Below are positions 17,275 through 25,893 of a stretch of DNA of 49,235 nt, piece after piece. Source of the stretch: Acidobacteriota bacterium (GTDB taxonomy: Bacteria > Acidobacteriota > Terriglobia > Terriglobales > Acidobacteriaceae); the NCBI GenBank assembly GCA_003225495.1, contig QIAJ01000130.1, positions 1 to 49,235 of the forward strand, given 5' to 3'. Numbering within the stretch: the first letter of the stretch is position 1; each line of letters opens with the position of its first letter. The notes under the pieces are model-generated. The model was not told the origin of the DNA and made no database searches. It was given only the letters and a program-made list of their open reading frames with translations. The translations under genes and the position numbers were made by a program.

Positions 17275-18378
17275 TCATTTATTCTTCGCTTCGTGTTCGC
17301 GTTGTAAAATCATGCGATCAAAGGCGTGTGGCAAGCTCTCGCGCGCTGAATACGGTCCGGGCTTGTAGGCGCGCGATTTGACTCCTGCCTGCGATAGTTC
17401 TGAGATGCGCCAATCTTCTTTGTTTGTCAGGTCCCAGAACGCCACGGCGTCATCGGCCCGAAAGTCCGGCTTTGCCATCTGGCTGGGATGGAAGTGCCAT
17501 TCGCAAATGATCTCCGTGCGGTCCACTGCGCGCGGCCAGAGGGTGTGAGTCATCATGTAGTCGGGATGCAAACTCAGAAAAAGATTTGGGAAAATCGAAT
17601 AGTAGTGCACTTCGTTTCGCTGCGACTTGCTGAGGCCGGGCAGATAGTCGCGACACAGCTTGCCGTCGAGACTCATGGTTTCCACGCCCGCTTTGAATCC
17701 CATCGATCCGCCAATGTAGGCCCGGTGAGGATCGCAGTTCTCCCCGCTTAGATAGTCGGTCAACCGGTTCAGTGTGGGATGTAGAACCGGGCAATGCAAG
17801 CACTCGTTGTAATTCTGTACGATGAATTTCCAGTTCGCAGGCACGTCATAGCTGCGGCGTTGGTGGAAGCGCAGTTCCTGCATCGTCCAATCAGCGAATT
17901 TTTGCGTCAGGTCTTCCAACTGGGCGGAGAGCGGCGACGCGTGGGGATCGAGACAGATGAAAAGATGCCCGTCCCACGAATCGCACTGGACCGGGTTCAG
18001 AGGATAATCTTCGCGCGGAAGGTTCTCCATGTGTGGCGCACCTATGAGCCTGCCGTCGAGGCCGTAAGTCCAGCCGTGATAAGGGCACTGGATACGTCCA
18101 GGGAACTTGCCTTCCGCAACCGTGCAAATACGCGTGCCGCGGTGGCGGCAAACGTTGTAAAACGCACGAACTGATCCGTTCTGGTCGCGGTTGACGATGA
18201 TGCTTTCGTTGGCAATCTGGCGAATGAAGAAATCGCCCGGAGCAGGAATTTGATCGGCGCGGCCCGCGCAGAACCAACTTTGACAGAAGAAGCGTTCCAG
18301 TTCCTCCGCAAAGATCGCTGGGTCAGTGTAGTAGCGGCCAGGAAGAGTCTCGCCGATGCTGTGTGACTGGGTCGGCAT
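17275..18378 (-). CDS. Rieske non-heme iron oxygenase, alpha subunit (ring-hydroxylating / quaternary-amine type)
   Basis: A 367-residue oxygenase. The Rieske [2Fe-2S] ligands are C77-x-H79 (CRHRG) and C98-x-x-H101 (CPYHGW). The catalytic domain has the mononuclear iron motif in NYNECLHCPVLHP (E192, H195, H200); a later Asp, for example in FWDLTNKEDW, would complete the 2-His-1-carboxylate triad. Length and the VQNYNECLHC segment fit ring-hydroxylating and choline/carnitine monooxygenase-like alpha subunits. No reductase or ferredoxin partner is adjacent, so electrons must come from elsewhere. It lies 60 bases downstream of the ThuA-like gene on the same strand. The substrate cannot be assigned. 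Confidence 0.9.
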   Translation of the reverse strand: MPTQSHSIGETLPGRYYTDPAIFAEELERFFCQSWFCAGRADQIPAPGDFFIRQIANESIIVNRDQNGSVRAFYNVCRHRGTRICTVAEGKFPGRIQCPYHGWTYGLDGRLIGAPHMENLPREDYPLNPVQCDSWDGHLFICLDPHASPLSAQLEDLTQKFADWTMQELRFHQRRSYDVPANWKFIVQNYNECLHCPVLHPTLNRLTDYLSGENCDPHRAYIGGSMGFKAGVETMSLDGKLCRDYLPGLSKSQRNEVHYYSIFPNLFLSLHPDYMMTHTLWPRAVDRTEIICEWHFHPSQMAKPDFRADDAVAFWDLTNKEDWRISELSQAGVKSRAYKPGPYSARESLPHAFDRMILQREHEAKNK

Positions 18379-18438
18379 GAAATGCTGTCCAGCGGAATTG
18401 TACTATTGGTTGGCGGGGCCGGTTTTGATCTGGGACTC

Positions 18439-19284
18439 TTATCGTCGTGCATGAGGAGCCGTACTGCCTTCCGTCATGCCCAGCACCCACTTGATTGCTT
18501 CAAAATACATCTTGCGAATGTCGGGATCGCTCCAGGCCTCCTGAGTGTGGCCGAGGGTCGAATAGAAAACGCGCCCTTTGCCGTACATTTTGTCCCAGGC
18601 AACCGCGAAATCGTGGTCAGCTCTGTGGACGCGAGGGTTCGCGTAGTTGAGTTTCGTCGCATCAAGACTAAGCAGGACGTTGACTTTGTCGCGCGACCAT
18701 TCCTTGGCCTGGTAGATTTCGTCGTATTTAACGAACGCCTTCGGAAAGTGCCGAACCGCTGGGAAGGCCGGGTCTTCATTGATGATTGGAGCGTTGAATG
18801 TGGACCAGGGATGCTGGTCAAACCATCCGCCGATCATCTGGGAGTATTCCGGCCATTTGTAGTTGGTGTCGAGGGCGGCGTGGACTCCCACGAAACCCTT
18901 GCCGTCGTCTTTGATGAACGACAGCATGTCTTTCTTCTGGCTGTCGTCCAGGTCGAGCTCGCCGGTGGTGCTTACAAACACCAGCGCATCGAAGTAATCG
19001 AGATTCTTAGCATTCTTCTCCAGCGGCTTCTTGGTAAGAAGTTCGGTGTCGGTGCGCAGGGTGACATCCCACAGACCGCTGTCGCGGCCCATGTTGTAGA
19101 TGGCAGCCATCGCATCCGGAATAGAATCGTGCTCCCACCCCTTGGTTTGACTGATCACGAGAACATGCTTGAGATGAATTTCATGAGCGTGCGGTGGCGG
19201 GGCGACTGAAGGATCGACGGCGGCGTCCTGAGCAAGAGTGAAACTCCCGAGAACGAGCAGTAAAGCGATTTGAGTGTGGCGCAA
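18439..19284 (-). CDS. Secreted ThuA-like domain protein (glutamine-amidotransferase fold)
   Basis: A 281-residue protein with a signal peptide (about 1-19, ALLLVLGSFTLAQ) and one ThuA-like domain (about 38-275). Landmarks are KHVLVISQTKGWEHDSI, LDYFDALVFVSTTGELDL, GKGFVGVHAALDTNYKWPEY, GGWFDQHPW and GKGRVFYSTLGHTQEAW with FEAIKWVLG. ThuA proteins are linked to trehalose or other sugar metabolism and in soil bacteria often occur as secreted proteins near oxidoreductases; the reaction is unknown. The start is TTG 19284 with AGAGGA before it. The Rieske gene follows after 60 bases. Confidence 0.88.
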   Translation of the reverse strand: MRHTQIALLLVLGSFTLAQDAAVDPSVAPPPHAHEIHLKHVLVISQTKGWEHDSIPDAMAAIYNMGRDSGLWDVTLRTDTELLTKKPLEKNAKNLDYFDALVFVSTTGELDLDDSQKKDMLSFIKDDGKGFVGVHAALDTNYKWPEYSQMIGGWFDQHPWSTFNAPIINEDPAFPAVRHFPKAFVKYDEIYQAKEWSRDKVNVLLSLDATKLNYANPRVHRADHDFAVAWDKMYGKGRVFYSTLGHTQEAWSDPDIRKMYFEAIKWVLGMTEGSTAPHARR

Positions 19285-19344
19285 GCGTATTCCTCTTCGC
19301 AGGAGATGCCAGCGGCGATAAAGGTAACACAGCCTACGGATTTG

Positions 19345-19380
19345 TTTTCCACCGCTTTAACTTTTTCCACCGCTTTAACT
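19345..19380. repeat. Perfect 18-bp tandem duplication
   Basis: The unit TTTTCCACCGCTTTAACT occurs twice without a gap, at 19345-19362 and 19363-19380, 60 bases upstream of the ThuA-like start. It may be a slippage product or a doubled protein-binding site. Confidence 0.9.
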
Positions 19381-19533
19381 ATGGTTCAACGTCTGGCTCA
19401 CAATCCGTTGGTCGGAGAAAGCAGCCGCGCGTCCCACATATCCGCAAAGTACACAGATGAATCGGTTACTGACGGTTCTCGATCGTTTGCGACTGTACGG
19501 ACGTAACCTTGGCCGATATATCCGCCGGTTCTA

Positions 19534-19563
19534 CGATATCTCGTGGAGCTTCCCGAGATATCG
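19534..19563. promoter_or_regulatory. Perfect inverted repeat, possible operator or RNA hairpin
   Basis: CGATATCTCG (19534-19543) is mirrored exactly by CGAGATATCG (19554-19563), with a 10-base spacer. It ends 3 bases before ATG 19567 and 54 bases before ATG 19618. Arms of 10 bp centred 20 bp apart suit a dimeric repressor binding two major grooves; as RNA it would mask the region before ATG 19567. Confidence 0.55.
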
Positions 19564-19617
19564 ACCATGACTACGTTTTCACAACATACATTGGAACTCT
19601 TGCCCCGAATTTCAAGT

Positions 19618-21048
19618 ATGCGTTCAGGATTCCGCGCCATCACAGTAGCCACGCTCTTGGCTATCGGGTGCGGGACCGTTAATGCGGTAGGCCAAGGCAC
19701 GCAACGTCATAGCTGTTTCCCTGCGAATAAATACACGGCAACTTTGGAGCTCAGTGGCCCATCCGACACGGGTCTTGTACGCGCTTATGAAGAGACAGCA
19801 GCGCGGTTGCTCACACACAAAAAGTACGATGAACTCGATTGTTTAGCGGAGCGCTTTCGATCCAAGAAGGAGCAACTTCCAGAAGGGATATGGAAGCTGG
19901 ATGTCATTTATTCCGGTCTGGCTTCGCCAGTCATATCTCCAGTGCATGCTACCGAGGAAGACTGGAAACTCTACCTGAGAGAGCTCCGTAAGTGGCCTTT
20001 AGCGAGACCCAAATCAATCACAGCTCGAGTCGCGCTGGCTGAGGCAATGACCAGCTATGCATGGTATGCGCGCGGCAACGGAATGGGCAATACCGTCAGC
20101 GCCAGCGGGTGGAAGCTGTTCGGCGAGTATATGGCTGAGGCGAAAAGAATATTGGACGCCGCTTCGGACTTGCCCGTGAAATGTCCGGAGTGGTATGCCG
20201 TGATGCAAGACATCGCGCTCGCGCAGGGCTGGAGTGATGATGACCGGCGAGCATTGTTTGATCAAGCGGTTAAGTTCGAGCCTGAGTACTATCAGTATTA
20301 TCGAGGCTACGCCACAACGATTCTCCCCAAATGGGGCGGAGAAGTTGGAGCAGCGGCCAAATTTCTCCAAGAGGCGTCCGACCGTGTTGGCGGCGATTCC
20401 GGCGACATTCTTTATTTCCAGACGGCAGCACGGATGACCTGCGGATGCAACGAAGATCAGGAGTTAGGATTTTCGTGGCCGCGAATCCAACGCGGGTTTG
20501 AAGCCCTCAAGAAGCGACACGGGACTTCCTTCGAGGCTTTTAATCTACTAGCTCGCGCGGCCATCAAGAATCGGGAAGCCATGGTAGCCGACCGACTCTT
20601 TGCCCGAATCGGTGATCAATGGAGTGAGGAAGTATGGCAGTCGCGGCAACGCTTTGAATCGTCGCGGAAATGGGCGTCGCAATGGTCGCCCTCAGTAACG
20701 CCGCTCTCGAAGACCGAAAGTGATGATGGAAATACCAAGTACGACAGCGATGTAACTTTTAGAACCGCATGGAAAGAACGAATCGCAGTCTGGACGCAAA
20801 AATGTCTAAGAGAGAATCATGGCGATGCGAAGCAGTTCGACCTGTATCTTGGCTTCACGCCGAACGGTACATTGAAACAGACCTTTGCCACGAACTCTGA
20901 CGAACCTGCTGCTTGTGTATTGAGAGAGCTCTCGGAGCGTAAAGCGGATAAGCTGCCGTTGATCGAGGCATCACCCGATCATCCGCCGCGCGGAATCAGA
21001 CTCGAGATTGATCCTGCGGATTTCACTTCAGTAGCCTCGAAGAAGTAA
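19618..21048 (+). CDS. Secreted alpha-helical repeat protein, DUF4034-like
   Basis: A 476-residue protein when started at ATG 19618, which opens a signal peptide (about 1-22, AITVATLLAIGCGTVNA). An ATG at 19567 would add 17 residues ahead of it and cannot be excluded. The body is alpha-helical and resembles DUF4034 proteins: ARLLTHKKYDELDCLAERFR, WPLARPKSITARVALAEAM, YAWYARGNGMGNTVS and RALFDQAVKFEPEYYQYYRGYA, with TPR-like spacing up to about residue 330. The C-terminal third has no match I recognise; LGFTPNGTLKQTFATNSDEPAACVL recalls a TonB-C-like exchange domain, but weakly. It is monocistronic. Confidence 0.72.
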   Translation: MRSGFRAITVATLLAIGCGTVNAVGQGTQRHSCFPANKYTATLELSGPSDTGLVRAYEETAARLLTHKKYDELDCLAERFRSKKEQLPEGIWKLDVIYSGLASPVISPVHATEEDWKLYLRELRKWPLARPKSITARVALAEAMTSYAWYARGNGMGNTVSASGWKLFGEYMAEAKRILDAASDLPVKCPEWYAVMQDIALAQGWSDDDRRALFDQAVKFEPEYYQYYRGYATTILPKWGGEVGAAAKFLQEASDRVGGDSGDILYFQTAARMTCGCNEDQELGFSWPRIQRGFEALKKRHGTSFEAFNLLARAAIKNREAMVADRLFARIGDQWSEEVWQSRQRFESSRKWASQWSPSVTPLSKTESDDGNTKYDSDVTFRTAWKERIAVWTQKCLRENHGDAKQFDLYLGFTPNGTLKQTFATNSDEPAACVLRELSERKADKLPLIEASPDHPPRGIRLEIDPADFTSVASKK

Positions 21049-21086
21049 AGTCGCTTCGCTTCTGGTAATCTCGCCTGGCGCCGCTT

Positions 21087-21434
21087 TCAGTGTCCCGTGT
21101 TCTCGCCGGTGGGTGGACCGAAGCCCCAACGCTCGCGCATGGCTTGCCGGAATTTTTCTCTCTCCTCAGGCGTCATGTTCCCACAGCGCCCTTCCATACG
21201 ACGACGGAAGTTAGAGCGGCCGTGACCGCGCAATCCAAGTCCGCCGAAGAGGATCCGGCACAGAGCCAGCAATGCAAGCGCTTGCCAGAAAGTGATCAGG
21301 CGCCAGCCGAAAAGCGGCGGCAGCACCCAATTCCAAAGTTGCCGCACCAGTTCGCCGCCGATGCCGATAAATAGCAGCATCCCCAGGATCGCCAGTGGCG
21401 CGATGACAATCATTTTCTTCCATTTTCTTGTCAT
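21087..21434 (-). CDS. Small membrane protein coupled to an ECF sigma factor
   Basis: A 115-residue protein with two hydrophobic segments (about 9-30, IVIAPLAILGMLLFIGIGG, and 45-64, ITFWQALALLALCRILFGG). A soluble tail rich in Arg/Gly/Glu follows (MTPEEREKFRQAMRERWG). ATG 21434 is chosen because AGGA sits about 7 bases upstream; a GTG at 21449 overlaps the sigma stop. The gene lies immediately downstream of the sigma gene. There is no zinc-finger anti-sigma domain, but the charged tail could contact the sigma factor. Function unknown; a regulatory partner is an inference from position only. Confidence 0.72.
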   Translation of the reverse strand: MTRKWKKMIVIAPLAILGMLLFIGIGGELVRQLWNWVLPPLFGWRLITFWQALALLALCRILFGGLGLRGHGRSNFRRRMEGRCGNMTPEEREKFRQAMRERWGFGPPTGENTGH

Positions 21435-21445
21435 GTTTAAGTTCC

Positions 21446-22048
21446 TCACGCTTTCATGAATTCGTCGTAGATGCTTTGCAATCGCTCGCGCAGATGCAGC
21501 ACCGCATAGCGTTTGCGGGAGAGCAGCGTATTCACGCTGACGCCGGTCTCTGCGGCCATTTCCTTGAAACTGCGTCCTTCCAATTCGTGAGCGACAAACA
21601 CTTCGCGCTGCTCTTCCGGCAACTCTTCGAGCGCCAACTCGAGTTCATCAAGAAGCACGTTGCGAGCATAAAGAGCTTCCGGCCCGGCCTCGGGCGAAGG
21701 TAACAGGTCTTCGAAACGCAGGAATTGGTCCGCATCATCATCGTTCGGGGCGGCGGCATCGCTGAAACTCTCCGGCTTCTTCTTGCGAAAAAGATCGGTG
21801 ATGCGATTGCGTGCCACGCGAAACAGCCAGCCCGTGACGTGTTCGATCGGCATCAGCAGGCGGTTCGCTTCCAACAGTTCATAGAAAACGTCCTGCAGAA
21901 TGTCTTCAGCATCGCGAGGATCGGGCACACGCCGGCGAATGAAGTTGCGCAACCGGGACTGCTCCCGCTTGACCACGTCGGAGATCCGCTGGTCCTGTTC
22001 GAGTGCCATCCGCTCGGCTATCCAGACCACGCTTGCCGTGTCCTTCAC
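21446..22048 (-). CDS. ECF sigma factor (RpoE-like)
   Basis: A 200-residue sigma factor. Region 2 includes FIRRRVPDPRDAEDILQDVFYEL and VTGWLFRVARNRITDLFRKK; after an acidic linker (NDDDADQF), region 4 has ALEELPEEQREVFVAHELEG and the helix-turn-helix FKEMAAETGVSVNTLLSRKR. The frame starts at GTG 22048; ATG 22009 (MALEQDQRISD) is equally plausible and would shorten it by 13 residues. The next gene on the strand encodes a small membrane protein rather than a recognisable anti-sigma factor. It is divergent from the kinase gene. Confidence 0.92.
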   Translation of the reverse strand: MKDTASVVWIAERMALEQDQRISDVVKREQSRLRNFIRRRVPDPRDAEDILQDVFYELLEANRLLMPIEHVTGWLFRVARNRITDLFRKKKPESFSDAAAPNDDDADQFLRFEDLLPSPEAGPEALYARNVLLDELELALEELPEEQREVFVAHELEGRSFKEMAAETGVSVNTLLSRKRYAVLHLRERLQSIYDEFMKA

Positions 22049-22205
22049 CTACACTTGTAGACGAATGAGGGCTGCCGATATTGTAGGGTTGCTGAGTAGC
22101 CACGAACGGATAGCCCGGGTTAGGGCCTCATAAGGGCTAACTTAGGCAAGAGGGGCTAGCGGTTGACCCTGCCATTTTCTCGGTGATAACTTCCGGTTTG
22201 CCGAA

Positions 22206-22211
22206 TATAAT
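22206..22211 (+). promoter_or_regulatory. Possible -10 element for the kinase gene
   Basis: TATAAT at 22206-22211 is a perfect sigma-70 -10 hexamer ending 11 bases before ATG 22223. No good -35 sits 16-18 bases upstream, and the transcript would be nearly leaderless. TTGACC at 22163-22168 is too far from it but could pair with TAACTT at 22186-22191. Confidence 0.3.
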
Positions 22212-22222
22212 GACGCGCACGG

Positions 22223-24937
22223 ATGGCCCTCACCTCTGGTACCAGACTCGGACCCTACGAAATTCAATCACCGCTCGGAGCTGGTGGCATGGGCGAGGTG
22301 TATCGCGCGCTGGATACACGGCTCCAACGCGTCGTCGCCGTGAAGATTCTTCCCTCTAACCTTTCTGAAGACCTGAGGCCAAGGAGCGATTCGACCACGA
22401 AGCACGCACCATCTCCTCCTTGAACCATCCCAACATCTGTACTCTCCACGATGTGGGCCACCAGGATGGAGTCGACTATCTGGTGATGGAATACCTGGAA
22501 GGAGAGACTCTTGCCAGCCGCTTGGACAGGGGAGCCCTTACACCTGATCAAGTGTTGAAGTGTGGAATTGAGATTTGCGCAGGGCTCGAAATGGCTCATC
22601 GAAGAGGCGTGGTCCATCGCGCGCGATCTGAAGCCGGGCAACATCATGCTGACCCAGACTGGCGTCAAACTGATGGACTTTGGTCTGGCAAAGTCTTTGA
22701 CTGCGAGTGCGTCCTCTAGTTCAAGTTTGACCGTGACTCTGTCCAGCCCCGTCGCAAATTCGCCGCTCACCGAAAAGGGAATGATTGTCGGAACGTTTCA
22801 ATACATGTCGCCGGAGCAAGTACAGGGAAAAGAAGTGGACGGACGGAGTGACATTTTTTCATTGGGCGCGGTGCTATACGAAATGGTGACAGGAAAGCGA
22901 GCTTTCGAAGGGAAGAGCCAATTGAGCGTGGCGGCTTCGATCCTCGAAAATGAACCGGCGCCTATTCGTTCCGTGAAGCCAATGACATCACCGGTATTGG
23001 ATCACGCGATCGTCTGCTGCCTGGCCAAGAACCCGGAGGACCGCTGGCAAACTGCCCGTGACCTTGCGTTCGAATTGACATGGACCTCCGGATTGGGGGC
23101 ACAGACTGGGATTTTCACACCTGCGGGCCAACGGAAGGCAGGTCCACGATGGCTTGCCTGGAGCGTTGCGGCCTTGCTGGGCGTCACTGTTGTGCTGACC
23201 ACGTTCTTGTTTCGGGGCAAGAGGCCACCGGTGACCACGCCAGTACGATTCGACATCCAACTGCCTGCAGGCAGTCTCACCTTCATGCTGTCACCCGACG
23301 GTCGCCAACTGGCTTTTCTGGCGCCAGGTCCGGATGGGCGCAACCTTGTTTGGATTCGCGCACTTGATTCACTGGAGCCGCATCCGCTGCGCGGCACGGA
23401 AAATATCCTTGTCCCAACCTTTTGGTCCCCGGATAGCCGGTTCATCGCATTTCAATCGGGAAGCAAGCTAAAGAAGATTGAAATTTCGGGCGGCCCTCCG
23501 CAAGAGATATGCGATACCTTCACCACGGTCATCGGCGGCGCCTGGAATCGAAACGGCACAATCATTTTCGGCACCGTGGGAAATGGCATTATGCAAGTTC
23601 CGGTTGCAGGCGGCGTCGCCGCTTTGCTTACGAGCACGGAGGGGCGCAATGAAGTTCACACGTTTCCGTCTTTCCTGCCGGACGGGAGGCATTTTCTTTA
23701 TCTGAGAGCACCCGAGAATCCGGGTATTTATCTCGGGTCACTCGATGTTAAGCCCGAACAACAGAGCTCCAGGCGAATACTCGCTACATCGCAGATGGCG
23801 GTCTATGTGGCGTCCGCGGACCCCAAGATGGGACGCGTGCTTTTCCTTCGGGAGGGCACATTGCTGGCCCAGGCATTCGATGAGAGGAGCCTACAACCGG
23901 AAGGCGATCCGATCCCGGTTGCCGAACGGGTCGGGAGCTTTCACCTTTCCGGATTCTTTTCCGTGTCGCCAAGCGGCGTCGTAGCCTACAGTGCTGGCCC
24001 AACGGCGCGTTGGCTTTCGCAACTCAACTGGTTTGACCGGCAGGGCAAACAGTTGGGCCACGCGGAGCAGCCTGGAACCTCTTCATACACCGATTTTGCA
24101 TTGTCGCCCGATGGAAAACGCCTGGCCGTGTCGAAAATCGACCCGAGGGCAGGCGGTGAAACGGGCATTTGGCTTCTTGATTTGCTTCGGGGTGTGAGCA
24201 CCCGCTTCACATTTGATCTGGCCCCGGATTCCGCGCCGGTCTGGTCATCGGACGGCAGCCGAGTGGCCTTTGCTGCAGTCCGCTCTGGCGGGAACGGGAT
24301 TTATCAGAAGACTACCAGTGGCGCCGGAAAAGAACAGGCGCTGGTCAGTGTGACTGGCGACCAAAAGTTCCCGGACGATTGGTCGCGCAACGGGCGCTTC
24401 CTGCTCTACACTCAGCAGGATCCTCAAACCCATTCCGATTTATGGGTCTTGCCTCTGGCACTTGATGGGACACCGTCTGGCACAGCCACACCTTTTGCAA
24501 ATATGGCGTTCAGCGAGGAACAAGGCAGGTTTTCTCCCGACACACGCTGGATCGCTTATGCTTCGGACGAGTCCGGCAGATCCGAAATCTATATTCAACC
24601 TTTCCCGGCGCCCCCGAACGGCGGCAGCAAGATTCCGATCTCCCGCGATGGTGGTAGCCAGCCCCGATGGCGGCGGGATGGCAAGGAGTTGTTCTATTCT
24701 TCCCTCGATGGAAAACTGATGGCTGTGGACGTTTCCGGGGGACCAATATTCAAGGCCAGCGTTCCTAAAACCTTGTTCCAAGTACCTGTAGCTCAGATCG
24801 GCCACAATGAAGGCGGCTTGCAGATTCTCGGTTGGGACGTTGCTCCCGATGGCAAGCGGTTCCTTATTGACACGGCGACAACATCTTCCGAATCCGTCAC
24901 AGTAGTGCTAAACCGGACCGCGGATTTGAAGAAATAA
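22223..24937 (+). CDS. Ser/Thr protein kinase with C-terminal PD40 (WD40-like) propeller, interrupted by two frameshifts
   Basis: Read across two indels, this is a kinase of about 903 residues. The N-lobe has GAGGMGEVY (glycine loop) and VAVKIL (ATP lysine). The activation region has DFGLAKS and the APE-like MSPEQVQG. A membrane helix follows ([18 protein letters not shown]), then a PD40 propeller with [13 protein letters not shown] and similar blades to the end. The frame breaks twice: near 22372 one C seems to be missing (GACCTGAGG where GAC-CCT-GAG would give DPEAKERF), and at 22621-22624 an extra GCGC interrupts HRDLKPGN. The two changes (-1 and +4) restore the frame. Uninterrupted frames are 22223-22423, about 22373-22719 and 22562-24937. 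It is either an active gene with sequence errors or a pseudogene. Confidence 0.88.
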
Positions 24938-25044
24938 AGCTCGGCGGGAGCAAATCGTGATCGACGCTAAACGGTAGGGCTCTGGCCTCCCATTGTGGAC
25001 AGATGACGAGCTGCCCGGAAGTATTCTTAGTTGCGCGTATGGGG

Positions 25045-25836
25045 TTAGGCTCCTACTCTCCGGATCAGCGACGCGTGGCCCATCCTCGGGTCTTCTGCAA
25101 GGGCGGGCGGTGATACGGTGGGCCGCCGAGTTTCAGGCTTCTTGTATGCCTTTGCGAACATCACCCGGCACACCCAGAAGATCGTCAGGATGACGATGAT
25201 CAGTACCGGCACTTCCGGAAGATGTGTTTTGCGAACTGCGTCCGTGAACAACCTGGCGCGTAATCCAGTTCGCCGCAGCACTGGATCGCTGGACATTCCC
25301 AGGAAGAAGGAGCCAGCGGCGATGAAGAGAGCAATGCACATTCGCCACAGATGGCGCACGAGTCGTTGTGCGCCAGCGACGCCGCCGCGAATGAGCATGC
25401 GAATGTCTCCGGCGGCAGCAAGTACAGCCACTATCCCAAAGGCAAAATAGGGTGCGACGAAACCGTCGGCTTGTGCTCCGTCGGTGTTATGCGCGGCTCG
25501 CCACCCCAGGATCAGGCTGCCTATTCCTGCTGCCAATCCCAACAGCAGCAAACCAAACTCGAGTTGCCCCGTTTCTTTCTCCTTGCGCGTCACCGTCAAC
25601 CACGCCGTTGCAACCAGGTAGAACGTGAAGGCGCCGGCAATAACATTAGGCGGCTGCGATTTCGTTAATGCCACATACGCACCGGCTGCGGCCATAGTCA
25701 TCATTGATATGACAAATGCGACGCCCGCTTTCCGATGCAGACGAGACCCCTTGCGAACAAGCAAGGCGGCTGATCCGGAAAGAACTCCGACGATCCCCCC
25801 ACAGATATGAACAATGAGAATGGGTGAGTATGTCAT
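25045..25836 (-). CDS. DUF2306-like integral membrane protein
   Basis: A 263-residue membrane protein with about seven helices. The N-terminus places a histidine in a helix (IVHICGGIVGVLSGSAAL) followed by KGSRLHRKAGVAFVISM, the pattern of DUF2306/heme-handling-like membrane proteins; HLWRMCIALFIAAGSFFLG occurs in a later helix. Function is not established. ATG 25836 has AGGAG 9 bases upstream. It is last in the probable GntR-regulated operon, 57 bases after the DUF4386 gene. Confidence 0.8.
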   Translation of the reverse strand: MTYSPILIVHICGGIVGVLSGSAALLVRKGSRLHRKAGVAFVISMMTMAAAGAYVALTKSQPPNVIAGAFTFYLVATAWLTVTRKEKETGQLEFGLLLLGLAAGIGSLILGWRAAHNTDGAQADGFVAPYFAFGIVAVLAAAGDIRMLIRGGVAGAQRLVRHLWRMCIALFIAAGSFFLGMSSDPVLRRTGLRARLFTDAVRKTHLPEVPVLIIVILTIFWVCRVMFAKAYKKPETRRPTVSPPALAEDPRMGHASLIRRVGA

Positions 25837-25893
25837 CCGACTGCTCCTATTTGTTGCCCAATGAGCGGCATCCCGTATGAAGGTGGCCTCGCA

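Larger units (their letters stand above)
19285..19617. other. Divergent intergenic region with tandem and inverted repeats
   Basis: This 333-base gap lies between the divergent ThuA-like gene and the gene starting near 19618. It carries an 18-bp tandem duplication (19345-19380) and a perfect 10-bp inverted repeat (19534-19563), listed separately. I see no gene and no convincing promoter pair. Confidence 0.45.
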
